64,000 nt of DNA from Clostridia bacterium (GCA_017577715.1 PKRC01000003.1:167445-231444); one strand, 5' to 3'; counted from the stretch's first letter, positions 16,371 through 24,952 are shown. Numbers and translations are program-made. The notes: generated from the sequence alone by a model not told the origin.

Positions 16371-16676
16371 TTACTCAGTTATATAGGTGTCTAAAATTTC
16401 TTTAGATTGATTAAATGTTTGAAATAACTGCTTTTCTGGCTTTTCATACGGGTTCAACCATCCTTTATTTGCAGCCAGTTGCGTTAGTGCAGTGTGTTCA
16501 CCAATTATTTGTGTTAAGTTTGCACTAAACAGCTGCCTTAATTCTGGCGTTACCGCCTTAAGCGTTGCTGCTAGGTATGCATTTGCAGCCGAAGCTTTCA
16601 CAGCTAAAGCGTTATTCGCGATAGTTTCATCGGATAAGTTCGTCACTTTCTGGCCTAATACCTCTTTTAATCCCAT
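16371..16676 (-). CDS. CotF-like spore coat protein
   Basis: 101-aa soluble helical protein. The pattern TIANNALAVKASAANAYLAA ... TPELRQLFSANLTQIIGEHTALT ... NKGWLNPYEKPEKQL is that of CotF-family coat proteins, which fold as ferritin-like/DUF892-like helix bundles and assemble in the spore coat. The ATG abuts the stop of the preceding small gene with GAGGAG nine bases upstream, inside that gene's end, so the pair is translationally coupled. It is direct evidence that the host sporulates. A sigma-K-type promoter would be expected upstream of the pair; I could not identify one with confidence. Confidence 0.8.
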   Translation of the reverse strand: MGLKEVLGQKVTNLSDETIANNALAVKASAANAYLAATLKAVTPELRQLFSANLTQIIGEHTALTQLAANKGWLNPYEKPEKQLFQTFNQSKEILDTYITE

Positions 16677-16895
16677 TTAATGTAACTCCTCACTGTTTAA
16701 AACTTGATTTTCATTAATGAATTGCTGCATCCCTTTTATTCTTGCTTCCGCTGCCATTATACCTGCTTCTGCAGACTTTTTTAAATCGCTGTCTTCAATC
16801 AACATAAGAGTTGCTCTGGCTGTTGCGAGTCCCTCAGCTTCCATCTTTAACAACTCTGTCAACATCAATAGTTCTGCCTCAGATAATTTTCTCAC
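16677..16895 (-). CDS. small CotF-associated coat protein
   Basis: 72-aa helical protein (RKLSEAELLMLTELLKMEAE ... AEARIKGMQQFI) encoded directly before a CotF-like gene; such small partners, resembling the first half of a CotF bundle, commonly precede clostridial CotF genes. The GTG at 16895 is preferred: the bases of the in-frame ATG at 16910 (ATGGAGGG) form the ribosome binding site itself, giving GGAGG at eight bases from the GTG. The stop codon is immediately followed by the ATG of the next gene. Function in coat assembly is inferred from the pairing. Confidence 0.7.
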   Translation of the reverse strand: MRKLSEAELLMLTELLKMEAEGLATARATLMLIEDSDLKKSAEAGIMAAEARIKGMQQFINENQVLNSEELH

Positions 16896-17310
16896 TACTT
16901 TTCCCTCCATTGCTATTAATTTTGGTTATTACTAAAGTAAACACTATTAGTATTAATAAATAAAATAGCAATTATTCATAAAGTCATAAGGCCATAAAGC
17001 CAATTGTCTATTTACCTAAATTTTGTGCAAACGGAACCTTGGCAAATAGTTAAATAAGGAAGCCCAGCTGGACATACTTTGGTTTTGATAATGCTTCTAT
17101 AACTCTAATTCTGCAAAAACAAAAGTGTAATTGGTAGCATTACCAGAAATTAAACATGACATATTCGCTGATCCTGTTTTGACAATGATGAATAAAATAA
17201 ATTACACCTTTATGGTAACCTTTTTAGGAGCTCTGAGAAGGCAACCTGCAGAGCTTTCAATATGGCTATTGGCTTGATTTATGTCAAAATTTGAAGATAA
17301 ATTAAAGCTA
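16896..17310. other. AT-rich intergenic region
   Basis: About 415 bases between the divergent coat genes and the Pit transporter promoter. The only structure noted is GTGTAATT (17125-17132) and its complement AATTACAC (17200-17207), an 83-bp interval bounded by short inverted repeats that could be the ends of a small decayed element. No coding signal or RNA gene recognised. Confidence 0.45.
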
Positions 17311-17339
17311 TTGCACTTTAAAGGAGAATATGATACTAT
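17311..17339 (+). promoter_or_regulatory. promoter of the Pit/DUF47 operon
   Basis: TTGCAC (17311-17316), 17-bp spacer, TACTAT (17334-17339), about 110 bp before the transporter start. No clear Pho box is visible. Confidence 0.6.
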
Positions 17340-17450
17340 TATGAGGGTATTTTGTACTTATAACTTTCATTTTATATATGCTGTCATTATATTGTATTTG
17401 TTGGGAATGTGTTACGATGGCTTGAAAATCTGTGAGGCGGAAGGAAGAGG

Positions 17451-18506
17451 ATGATGGAGATTTCGTTTATAGAATTTTTACAGCAGCTCTTCACAATTCC
17501 TGCACTCTTTGTAACAAGTGTGTTAACTTTGGCAGTCATACTTGTCAACGGTTGGACTGATGCGCCAAATGCTATTGCCACCTGCATTTCCACACGATCC
17601 TTGAATCCGCGCGGAGCCATAGTGCTGGCCACCGTATTCAATTTCTTGGGCGTGCTTATCATGACTATCCTAAATAATTCCGTTGCCATGACGGTATACA
17701 ATATGGTGGATTTTCGCGGAGATACCCATACGGCACTGGCGGCCTTGTGTGCTGCTCTATTTGCTATAGTGACGTGGGCTACCGCTGCCTGGTGGTTTGG
17801 GATCCCCACCAGCGAAAGCCATGCCCTTATAGCTGGCCTTTCGGGTGCGGCCATAGCCCTTCAGGGAGGTTTTTCGGGAATAGATGGGGCAGAGTGGGTA
17901 AAGGTCATCTATGGCCTTGTTTTGTCAACATTTTTAGGATTTGGCCTTGGCTTTGTAACCGTTAAAATGGTGGGATTTTTATTCAAAAAGGTAGATAGGC
18001 GAAAGACGCAGGGATTCTTTAGAAATGCACAGATATTTGGCGCTGCGGCCATGGGCTTCATGCACGGCGCACAGGACGGGCAGAAGTTCATGAGCGTGTT
18101 TTTGCTAGGTATGTTTTTGGTAAAAGGACAGATTGAGACGGGACAGATTCAAATTCCCTTATGGCTCATAGTACTGTGTTCGCTGGTCATGGCTCTGGGA
18201 ACCTCGATTGGGGGATACAGGATCATCAAGTCGGTAGGCATGGATATGGTGAAGCTGGAAAAATATCAGGGATTTTCTGCTGATTTGGCTGCGGCTGTAT
18301 GCCTTCTGTTATCCTCCTTGCTGGGTTTCCCGGTGAGCACCACCCATACCAAGACCACTGCTATCATGGGCGTAGGATCGGCCAAACGCATTTCCTCGGT
18401 AAAGTGGTCACTGGTGCAAGAGATGGTGCTTACTTGGATTTTGACTTTCCCAGGTTGTGGCCTTATCGGCTTTTTAATGGCCAAGCTGTTCATGTGGCTC
18501 TTCTGA
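17451..18506 (+). CDS. pit: inorganic phosphate transporter, PiT family
   Basis: 351-aa integral membrane protein with about ten helices. The two PiT signature repeats are visible: GWTDAPNAIATCISTRSLNP near residues 35-54 and, in the second half, MGFMHGAQDGQKFMSVFLLG near 202-221, plus GFPVSTTHTKTTAIMG near 292-307. PiT proteins carry metal-phosphate in symport with H+ or Na+ at low affinity. The length is normal for short bacterial PiT proteins. Start ATG at 17451 or the adjacent ATG at 17454 is served by AAGGAAGAGG. It is followed 85 bp later by the DUF47 regulator gene, its usual partner. Confidence 0.93.
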   Translation: MMEISFIEFLQQLFTIPALFVTSVLTLAVILVNGWTDAPNAIATCISTRSLNPRGAIVLATVFNFLGVLIMTILNNSVAMTVYNMVDFRGDTHTALAALCAALFAIVTWATAAWWFGIPTSESHALIAGLSGAAIALQGGFSGIDGAEWVKVIYGLVLSTFLGFGLGFVTVKMVGFLFKKVDRRKTQGFFRNAQIFGAAAMGFMHGAQDGQKFMSVFLLGMFLVKGQIETGQIQIPLWLIVLCSLVMALGTSIGGYRIIKSVGMDMVKLEKYQGFSADLAAAVCLLLSSLLGFPVSTTHTKTTAIMGVGSAKRISSVKWSLVQEMVLTWILTFPGCGLIGFLMAKLFMWLF

Positions 18507-18591
18507 TGAGCCATTTAGGCGTTTGCTTTCTGTTTAGTTCAGGAATAAATGTGAAATGTAAAAGTATATAAATTAAAGGTAGGAGGTACAG

Positions 18592-19215
18592 ATGTTAAGG
18601 CGAAAAGGTTACGACTATTATGCAATGTTTAAAAAAGTGGCTGAGCGCGCATGTGAAGCCTCCCAAATGCTGCAAAGCACCATCGACAATTATAAAATTG
18701 AAGGGCTCTCACAAAAGATTGCTGAAATCCACAACATAGAGCATGCTGCCGATGTTGAAAAGCATGAGATGTTACGCCATCTGCTAAAGGAATTTTTGCC
18801 TCCCATAGAACGGGAGGACATAATCAGGCTGGCAGACCAGCTTGACAACGTGGTGGATTCCATTGAAGAGATATTGATGCGCCTTTACATGTATAATATA
18901 AAATCCATACGCCATGAGAGCATTGAGTTTGTAAGGATAATATCCAGGTGTACCCAAACTCTAAGGGAATTGATGCATGAGTTCCATAATTTCCGTAAAT
19001 CTTCTACCATTCACAAATACATCGTAGAACTCAATGACATGGAGGAAGAGGGCGACAGGCTGTACACCGCTGCTTTGAGGAGGCTTTACGTCGAAGCCCA
19101 GGATCCCATAGAGGTGATAGCCTGGACGCAGGTGTTTGAATGCTTCGAAAATTGCTGCGATGTATGCGAAGAGGTGGCCGATATAGTTGAAAGCATAATA
19201 ATGAAAAACATTTGA
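18592..19215 (+). CDS. DUF47 (PhoU-like) Pit accessory protein
   Basis: 207-aa all-helical cytoplasmic protein with the PhoU/DUF47 arrangement: EIHNIEHAADVEKHEM near residues 43-58, REDIIRLADQLDNVVDSIEE near 76-95, and a repeat LNDMEEEGDRLYTAALRRLY near 145-164. The E/DxxxD motifs in both halves bind metal clusters in PhoU relatives. DUF47 proteins are encoded next to PiT transporters and modulate phosphate uptake. GTAGGAGGT precedes the ATG. Confidence 0.9.
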   Translation: MLRRKGYDYYAMFKKVAERACEASQMLQSTIDNYKIEGLSQKIAEIHNIEHAADVEKHEMLRHLLKEFLPPIEREDIIRLADQLDNVVDSIEEILMRLYMYNIKSIRHESIEFVRIISRCTQTLRELMHEFHNFRKSSTIHKYIVELNDMEEEGDRLYTAALRRLYVEAQDPIEVIAWTQVFECFENCCDVCEEVADIVESIIMKNI

Positions 19216-19216
19216 T

Positions 19217-19353
19217 AAGCGGCTTCATAATTAATTATCTGAAGTGGGAGTGCAACCCGGGGTGAAACCCCGATGAGAGCAGCGGGGCGACGGTCTTGCA
19301 GCATTGCGTCATGAGGAAAGGATTTGAAGGAAGAGTCAGAAGGGGGAGTCGCC
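19217..19353 (+). other. GC-rich leader with hairpin before nfeD
   Basis: The 138-bp gap is unusually GC-rich for an intergenic region here and contains a hairpin CGGGGT-GAA-ACCCCG near 19257-19271 followed by a second G-rich stretch (GCAGCGGGGCGACGG). It has no open frame of its own. It could be an RNA leader, or a leftover of a structured element such as a group II intron domain; I cannot assign it. Confidence 0.35.
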
Positions 19354-19866
19354 ATGGCCTTTATAGAGATATTTGAGCACATGGGATGGTTAATGGCGGT
19401 GTTGTTCATACTGGGGGCTGTGCTGGTGGCCATCGAATTTATGACACCTGGCTTTGGCGTAGCGGGTACAATAGGCATTATCTCGCTGATAATAGGCGTA
19501 GTGGTTGCCTCCCGCGTGGTTTCCCCACCTGTTTTGATCGGCATAATAGCTGCCGTACTGCTGGTCATCGCATCGCTTTTGGTATGGGCTTATCGCTCAG
19601 CCACAAGAGGAGGGAAGATATCCCGCACATTATTGCTTCATTCCAGGCTGGATAAGGAGCAGGGGTATAATAGCGTCCCGCCCGAGGAAAGCCTGATAGG
19701 GATGGAAGGCGTCACCCTGTCCATGCTCAGGCCATCGGGAACGGTCCAGATCGGTGATCGCAGGATAGATGTGATAACCGAAGGGGAGTTCATTCCCAAG
19801 GGCACAAAGGTGAAGGTGATCAAAGTAGAAGGGTTCCGCATTGTGGTGGCGCGGGTCGACGGCTAA
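19354..19866 (+). CDS. NfeD-like membrane protein, short form
   Basis: 170-aa protein with about four transmembrane segments in residues 8-80 and a C-terminal OB-fold (GMEGVTLSMLRPSGTVQIGD, then RIDVITEGEFIPKGTKVKVI) of the NfeD family. Short NfeD proteins usually work with SPFH/flotillin-type proteins in membrane microdomains and quality control; no such partner gene is adjacent. ATG at 19354 follows GGGGG; the frame opens at a TTG at 19324 that lacks a site. The last codon overlaps the stop of the convergent ylxP gene. Confidence 0.85.
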   Translation: MAFIEIFEHMGWLMAVLFILGAVLVAIEFMTPGFGVAGTIGIISLIIGVVVASRVVSPPVLIGIIAAVLLVIASLLVWAYRSATRGGKISRTLLLHSRLDKEQGYNSVPPEESLIGMEGVTLSMLRPSGTVQIGDRRIDVITEGEFIPKGTKVKVIKVEGFRIVVARVDG

Positions 19867-20150
19867 ACATATATCTTCTCGGTGCTGCATTGGGTTATGA
19901 TGACACGCCCATCGTTTTCCACGAATTCTATGATGCTAGACAGCATGCTATCTACGTGTTCCCCTTCGTTGGACACGCATGCTATGCCCAGCACAGAAGT
20001 TTGCCATTTGTCGTTTAGATCTACCTCCGCGATGGAGGCATTGAAGCGGCTTTTGAGGCGCTCTATAAGGCTTTTGAGTATACGCCTTTTTTCTTTTAAT
20101 GAAAATGCCTCTTCCATGAAGAGATTTATTTTGCATACCCCAACTACCAT
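19863..20150 (-). CDS. ylxP: DUF503 family protein YlxP
   Basis: 95-aa small protein with the DUF503 pattern: VGVCKINLFMEEAFSLKEKR at the start, LIERLKSRFNASIAEVD in the middle and WQTSVLGIACVSNEGEHVD after it. YlxP occurs in the rbfA/nusA region in many Firmicutes and has been linked to ribosome/translation processes, without a defined reaction. Here it is alone, convergent and overlapping by 4 bp with nfeD. GAGGTG precedes the ATG by seven bases. Confidence 0.85.
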   Translation of the reverse strand: MVVGVCKINLFMEEAFSLKEKRRILKSLIERLKSRFNASIAEVDLNDKWQTSVLGIACVSNEGEHVDSMLSSIIEFVENDGRVIITQCSTEKIYV

Positions 20151-20218
20151 GTAGGCTCACCTCTTGTACTGCAAAAGCCATAAATTTTACTTTTTACTTT
20201 ATCATATGAGTTAGTTTA

Positions 20219-21001
20219 TCATATAATAAGGGTATCCAGAATTACCATTACGGCAAATCCTACAAGCACGCCATAGGTAGCGATCCTGTGCTGGCCACGC
20301 CTGTGGGTTTCAGGTATCATCTCATCGCTGATTACAAATAGCATGGCGCCAGCTGCAAAGGCTAACGTGATCGGCAATATGGGGCGTGCCAGCTGGGTTA
20401 GGCCTAAGCCTATAAGGGCACCCACTGGTTCCACCAACCCCGTCAGCAGGGATATGAAAAAGGCTTTGCCAAGTGGGTAATTCTCCTGGGTGGCTAGAGC
20501 CATCGCCACGGCCAATCCCTCAGGTATGTTCTGTATGCCTATTCCTATGGTGAGAGCCAATCCGTTGGCGTAGTCAAAATCTCCAAACCCTGCACCTACC
20601 GCCAGCCCTTCGGGAAAATTGTGTATGGTGATGGCGATTATGAACAGCCATATTCGGTTCCAATTCTTTTGTTTGCCTTCCATGCCTGCCACCGTGTGAA
20701 AATGGGGTATGGCCTTATCTATGTAATCCAGAAATAGACCGCCCAGCACAATGCCCACCAAAATGTTAACTACTCCCATGAGGCCTCCACCGCTCTTTTC
20801 TATGGCTGGCGTTACCAGGCTAAAAGATGTAGCGGCCAGCATCACCCCTGCGGCAAACCCCAGCATTGCGTTTATGGTTTTATCGGAGATCTTACGCGTG
20901 AAAAATACAGGTATGGCTCCCAATCCAGTGCCCAAACCGGCTACTATGCTGGAAATCATCCCAATTAAGGTGAGGTTTTGTTGAGACAACCAATCTGTCA
21001 T
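20219..21001 (-). CDS. ZIP family metal transporter (ZupT/GufA-like)
   Basis: 260-aa membrane protein with eight predicted helices. The metal-binding helices show TIHNFPEGLAVGAGFG near residues 125-140 and GIGIQNIPEGLAVAMAL near 153-169, the HNxPEG and QNxPEG motifs of ZIP family members, with the His-containing loop IPHFHTV before them. ZIP proteins admit Zn2+, Fe2+ or Mn2+ into the cytoplasm. AAAGGAGC precedes the ATG. It is a single-gene unit with a good promoter at 21085-21113, divergent from the ferredoxin gene. Confidence 0.92.
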   Translation of the reverse strand: MTDWLSQQNLTLIGMISSIVAGLGTGLGAIPVFFTRKISDKTINAMLGFAAGVMLAATSFSLVTPAIEKSGGGLMGVVNILVGIVLGGLFLDYIDKAIPHFHTVAGMEGKQKNWNRIWLFIIAITIHNFPEGLAVGAGFGDFDYANGLALTIGIGIQNIPEGLAVAMALATQENYPLGKAFFISLLTGLVEPVGALIGLGLTQLARPILPITLAFAAGAMLFVISDEMIPETHRRGQHRIATYGVLVGFAVMVILDTLII

Positions 21002-21084
21002 TATTAATGCTCCTTTCTGGTTTATGCTTAAAATTTGAAATGCATATGTGGCTGTTGTGCATAATTATTTTGCTGTACGACTTA

Positions 21085-21113
21085 CTTATAACACAGAACC
21101 ATTAACTTTTCAA
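21085..21113 (-). promoter_or_regulatory. promoter of the ZIP transporter gene
   Basis: On the minus strand TTGAAA (21108-21113), 17-bp spacer, TATAAG (21085-21090). It lies ten bases from the -35 box of the divergent ferredoxin promoter. Confidence 0.65.
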
Positions 21114-21122
21114 CCTTTGATT

Positions 21123-21151
21123 TTGCCGTAAAAGCACTTAAAAAGTATAAA
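21123..21151 (+). promoter_or_regulatory. promoter of the ferredoxin gene
   Basis: TTGCCG (21123-21128), 17-bp spacer, TATAAA (21146-21151), back to back with the ZIP promoter. Confidence 0.55.
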
Positions 21152-21213
21152 TCAAGATAGGGACTTGTGGGAAAAATATATAGAGAATTTCAATGAAATA
21201 ATGAAGAGGAGGA

Positions 21214-21408
21214 ATGGAGTTGAAAGTAATCGTTGATCAGGACCTGTGCATAAGCTGCGGGCTATGCGTAAGTACATGTGAGGAGGTATTTCACTGGAAT
21301 GACGACGATAAGGCGGAAGCCATAGATGCCGATGTTCCGCCCGAGCTGGAGCAAGACGTCCAGGAAGCCATGGACAGCTGCCCGACCGGGGCCATTAAAC
21401 ACGCCTAA
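21214..21408 (+). CDS. 4Fe-4S ferredoxin, monocluster
   Basis: 64-aa electron carrier of the Thermotoga/Desulfovibrio monocluster type. Cluster ligands are in CISCGLCVSTC (CxxCxxC with a further Cys four residues on) and the distal CPTG near residue 56. The acidic middle (WNDDDKAEAIDADVPPELEQD) is typical. The ATG at 21214 is only one base after GGAGGA; a TTG at 21220 (LKVIVDQD) has AGGAGG at seven bases and may be the real start. It forms a single-gene unit with its own promoter and terminator. Confidence 0.93.
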   Translation: MELKVIVDQDLCISCGLCVSTCEEVFHWNDDDKAEAIDADVPPELEQDVQEAMDSCPTGAIKHA

Positions 21409-21496
21409 TATTAGCATAAATATTTAGTCTGCCATTAACTTATCATGTCGATGTTTAGGCGATGGTAAGGGAGTTAATGATGGGAACATCTATATG

Positions 21497-21534
21497 AAAA
21501 GAGAGGGGTTGCTTTTGTATTCCCTCTCTTTTTT
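21497..21534 (+). terminator. ferredoxin gene terminator
   Basis: AAGAGAGGG (21499-21507) pairs with CCCTCTCTT (21522-21530), followed by TTTT; A residues before the stem allow action on the opposite strand as well. Confidence 0.85.
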
Positions 21535-21640
21535 GCATTGATTCGGGAACCTTTACCGTTTCGAGGATTATGTTGGCAGCAGCCAGCGAAAACAGCGAAG
21601 CGCAATTTTCGGCGACGCCATTTATTGCCATTACAGGGGT

Positions 21641-22612
21641 TTATAATGCTTGGCCTCTTCGATCAATGGCTGATGACGTGTTTTCCCCGTTTGAGGCTGC
21701 TGTAGGTTTTCTCCTTTTTAGATTAACTATATAAACGCCAACTATCACTATTGCTCCGCCAAAAATCTGCTGCAGGGTTATCTCTTCTCCAAGCAAAAAT
21801 GCGCTGCCTAGGGCGCTTACCACTGGTATGAGATTTACATACGACGAGATGACCACCGAATCCAGGTGGGAGAGAGCATATATATAGAGGAAATAGCTTA
21901 TGGCGCTGCAGCATACCGCTAAATATATTATGTTTGCCCACGCTATGGGAGGTATGGGGCGCCATAGCTCATATTCCAGGAGAGCCAGTGGTAGGAGGAA
22001 TAAGGCTCCAAACAGGCTCTGGTATGTGGTGAGGGCTAGCCCCGAAAGCCTGCCGTTTAAGCCTTTGCTTATCAATATGTATGCAACCCATGACAGGCAA
22101 GCGCCCAGCATGAGCAGGTTACCCCAGAGGGCCTGCGGGTTGTTGTCACTGGCTTGGCCCCTTTTGATTATGAAATACACTCCTGCAATGGACATCAGTA
22201 CTCCAAGCCATTTGACGGCCGAAATATGGTTTTTGTAGATGACGTATTCGGCACATATGGTAAATACGGGTACGCTGGCAATGATCATGGATGCGCTGGC
22301 TGCCGATGTCAGCTTTATTCCCCAGGTTTCAAACAGGAAGTATATGGTTACTCCAGAAAGGGCGCTCAGCAACACAGGAACCCTATCCTCTTTTGATATA
22401 TGGGCATGAGGTTGATTTCGCTTTAGGATAGGCAATAAAATCAGGGAGGCTATGAAAAAGCGGAGGAAGGCCATGGTAAATGGAGGTACGCCTGCGTTGA
22501 GAATGGCTTTGGAGCTTACAAAGGACATTCCCCAGAATATGACGGTGGCTATTATGGCCAGGTTGGCAAGGACGTTTTGGGCAAATTGTGGTCTTTCTGA
22601 TTTAGCGGTCAA
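21641..22612 (-). CDS. EamA/DMT family transporter
   Basis: 323-aa membrane protein with ten predicted helices in two EamA repeats: GMSFVSSKAILNAGVPPFTM with FLRFFIASLILLP in the first, SLFGALFLLPLALLEYELW and SYVNLIPVVSALGSAFLLGE in the second. DMT transporters mostly export metabolites or amino acids. The TTG at 22612 is taken as the start because AAAGAGGGG lies six bases upstream and the earlier part of the frame overlaps argB with non-membrane, His/Arg-rich sequence. It follows argB by 92 bp in the same orientation, so an amino-acid-related substrate is plausible but unproven. Confidence 0.85.
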   Translation of the reverse strand: MTAKSERPQFAQNVLANLAIIATVIFWGMSFVSSKAILNAGVPPFTMAFLRFFIASLILLPILKRNQPHAHISKEDRVPVLLSALSGVTIYFLFETWGIKLTSAASASMIIASVPVFTICAEYVIYKNHISAVKWLGVLMSIAGVYFIIKRGQASDNNPQALWGNLLMLGACLSWVAYILISKGLNGRLSGLALTTYQSLFGALFLLPLALLEYELWRPIPPIAWANIIYLAVCCSAISYFLYIYALSHLDSVVISSYVNLIPVVSALGSAFLLGEEITLQQIFGGAIVIVGVYIVNLKRRKPTAASNGENTSSAIDRRGQAL

Positions 22613-22704
22613 TGTTATCCCCTCTTTCGCAAATTTCCCTCTAAAAATAGAATATAGCATAAAAGCAGCTATTGCAATGACTGCTTTTATGGATATTTCC
22701 AGTC

Positions 22705-23568
22705 TCAGGGAGTTACCATGGTGCCAATCCCTTTGTCGGTGAATATCTCCAGCAGGATGGGATGAGGGATAGTGCCGTTGACGATATGAGTGCGTTTGAC
22801 GCCCTGCTCTATGCTCTTTATGCACCCCATTACCTTCGGTATCATGCCGCCGGTGATTATACCCCGATCTAGTAGGTCGTATACCTCCTTTACCGTTATG
22901 ACCGATATGACGGATTCGGGATCTTGCGGGTCCTTTCTTATCCCATCGACGTCGGTGAGAAATATCAGCTTTTCGGCCTTTAGAGCCGCAGCTATCTCTC
23001 CGGCTACCGTATCGGCGTTTATGTTGTAGCTGTGTCCGTCTGGACCTACTCCTATGGGGGCGATTACGGGGATGTATTCATCCCTCGCCAGTATTTCCAG
23101 CACCTTGCAGTTTATTTTTTTGATCTTTCCCACATAGCCTAAGTTTACTTTACCTATGGGTTCCATGGGTTCCACCTCAATCAGATTGGCATCCTTCCCG
23201 CACAGGCCTATGGCTTTACCTCCTAAGGAGTTTAGCTGGGAGACTATATCCTTGTTGATCTTTCCTGTGAGCACCATTTGGACTACTTCCATGGCTTCTT
23301 TGGTTGTGATGCGCAGCCCATTGTGGAATTTCGATGGAATGTTTAATGCCTCAAGCATTTTAGTAATCTCGGGCCCACCGCCGTGCACCACGATAGGGTT
23401 TACGCCCACATATTTGAGAAGGGTGATATCCTGCATGATGGTGCGGCTTATGTCTTGGCTTATCATGGCGTTCCCGCCATACTTTATGACCACCGTCTTG
23501 CTATTGAGCTGCTGTATATAAGGTAAGGCCTCGGTCAATATGTTGGCTTTGTGAATCAGTGCATCCAT
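22705..23568 (-). CDS. argB: acetylglutamate kinase
   Basis: 287-aa enzyme phosphorylating N-acetyl-L-glutamate, the second step of arginine synthesis. Visible family features are VVIKYGGNAM near residues 25-34, the substrate loop VVHGGGPEITKML near 60-72, the NADTVAGEIAAAL stretch near 180-192 and LTDVDGIRKDPQD near 199-211. ATG at 23568 has GAAAGG close upstream; the frame continues to 23631 without a site. It lies 115 bp downstream of argC in one operon. The N-terminal helix typical of arginine-sensitive kinases is present in short form. Confidence 0.95.
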   Translation of the reverse strand: MDALIHKANILTEALPYIQQLNSKTVVIKYGGNAMISQDISRTIMQDITLLKYVGVNPIVVHGGGPEITKMLEALNIPSKFHNGLRITTKEAMEVVQMVLTGKINKDIVSQLNSLGGKAIGLCGKDANLIEVEPMEPIGKVNLGYVGKIKKINCKVLEILARDEYIPVIAPIGVGPDGHSYNINADTVAGEIAAALKAEKLIFLTDVDGIRKDPQDPESVISVITVKEVYDLLDRGIITGGMIPKVMGCIKSIEQGVKRTHIVNGTIPHPILLEIFTDKGIGTMVTP

Positions 23569-23683
23569 AAACCTTTCTCCTCTCCCATATGACATCTGCT
23601 TTTTGGCGGTTAAATATCCTCTCGAATTCAAAAATTCTCAAGCAATGCTCTTGAACATGGCGTACTATGGAAAGAAGAACCTT

Positions 23684-24724
23684 TTATAGGTACCATCCGG
23701 GACTACGCAGGCCGACAGTCTCATCTAGGCCAAACAGTATGTTCATGTTCTGTATGGCTTGCCCCCCTGCGCCTTTTATTAGGTTATCTATGGCTGTCAC
23801 CACTACTATCCGGTTAGTACGCCTGTCAACCACAAATCCAATATGGCAGCTGTTTGAACCATTTACGTGTTTTATCTCGGGCAGGCTTCCTTCATGGTGG
23901 AGCACTACGAACGGCTCTCCCGCATAAAATTGGCTGTACAGGCTGTAAACGTCCTCAAAGTTCAGCGTTTTCTTTAGGTTGGCGTATATAGTGCTCAAAA
24001 TTCCCCGTTTTACCGGCAACAGATGAGGGGTAAAGGATATGGCCAATTCCCTTTGGGCCAGTATGCTGAGCTCCTGCTCTATCTCGGAGGTATGGCGGTG
24101 AGTGGCTACCTTATACGCTTTTATGTTTTCATCTACTTCGCAAAAGAGAAGGCCTTGTGATGGTTCCCTGCCGGCTCCCGTTGCTCCCGATTTGGCGTCG
24201 ATGATGATGGAATTTAAATGGATCAATTGATGTTTGACAAGCGGAGCCAAGCCTAATATGGCGCAGGTGGGATAACAGCCTGGGTTGCCCACCAGCCTGG
24301 CTGTTTTGATTTCATTCCTGTGCAATTCCGGAAGCCCATATACCGATTCTTTCAGCAGGTCGGGGTGTCCGTGGCGTACCCCATACCACTTTTCATATAC
24401 TTTTACTGATTTATATCGAAAATCACCGCTTAAGTCGATCACCTTTTTGCCCCTTTGGTATAGAGCGGGGATTACCTGGTTTGAGATTCCGTGGGGCAGC
24501 GAAGTGAACACCACATCGCTTTCCTCTGCGATCCTGTCGATATCCAGGCTGCTGCACGTTTTGTCCAGCAATCCTTTGAAGTTCGGGTATATGTTGGATA
24601 TGGGCTGCTCGGCGAAGCTTTGGGATACCAGATGTACCAGCTCCACCTGGGGATGGGAGTAAAGCAGCCTTACCAGCTCTATTCCTGCATATCCCGTTGC
24701 GCCAACGACGCTAACCCTGATCAA
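23684..24724 (-). CDS. argC: N-acetyl-gamma-glutamyl-phosphate reductase
   Basis: 346-aa NADPH-dependent reductase for the third step of arginine synthesis. The N-terminal Rossmann motif VVGATGYAGIELVRLL is at about residues 6-21; the catalytic Cys lies in GNPGCYPTCAILG near 147-159. The TTG at 24724 has GGAGG eight bases upstream; the frame extends to 24772 through non-family residues. First gene of the leftward argC-argB-EamA unit. The promoter at 24764-24792 carries an ARG-box-like sequence, so repression by ArgR/AhrC with arginine is expected. argJ and argD are not in the window. Confidence 0.95.
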   Translation of the reverse strand: MIRVSVVGATGYAGIELVRLLYSHPQVELVHLVSQSFAEQPISNIYPNFKGLLDKTCSSLDIDRIAEESDVVFTSLPHGISNQVIPALYQRGKKVIDLSGDFRYKSVKVYEKWYGVRHGHPDLLKESVYGLPELHRNEIKTARLVGNPGCYPTCAILGLAPLVKHQLIHLNSIIIDAKSGATGAGREPSQGLLFCEVDENIKAYKVATHRHTSEIEQELSILAQRELAISFTPHLLPVKRGILSTIYANLKKTLNFEDVYSLYSQFYAGEPFVVLHHEGSLPEIKHVNGSNSCHIGFVVDRRTNRIVVVTAIDNLIKGAGGQAIQNMNILFGLDETVGLRSPGWYL

Positions 24725-24763
24725 CCTTAAATCCTCCTTTGGCTTTTTGATAGGTATGTTATA

Positions 24764-24793
24764 ATTATACATATCATTGCATAAAAATACAAC
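24764..24793 (-). promoter_or_regulatory. argC promoter with ARG-box-like operator
   Basis: On the minus strand TTGTAT (24787-24792), 17-bp spacer, TATAAT (24764-24769). On the plus strand ATTGCATAAAAATACAAC (24776-24793) agrees at 13 of 18 positions with the Bacillus ARG box as I recall it (CATGAATAAAAATTCAAG) and covers the -35 box and spacer, well placed for repression. Confidence 0.6.
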
Positions 24794-24952
24794 CGTTGAA
24801 CGTGTTTTAAAAAATTTTTTTGTCTCACATTTGCCGATATTTTATTGAAATGGGCTGTAATAGGTTGTAAAATAGAGATGTATAACAAAGATATTCAACG
24901 ATTTATGCAATACTTTCAAAAACCCATCCTCTTTTTTTGTTAATAATATATA

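Noticed and set aside
16144..16386. 80-codon plus-strand frame after the tRNA terminator
   Set aside because: No ribosome binding site, biased composition, and it runs into the end of the convergent coat gene.
17125..17207. MITE-like element bounded by GTGTAATT/AATTACAC
   Set aside because: Inverted repeats are only 8 bp, no target duplication is visible, and one copy is not evidence of a mobile element.
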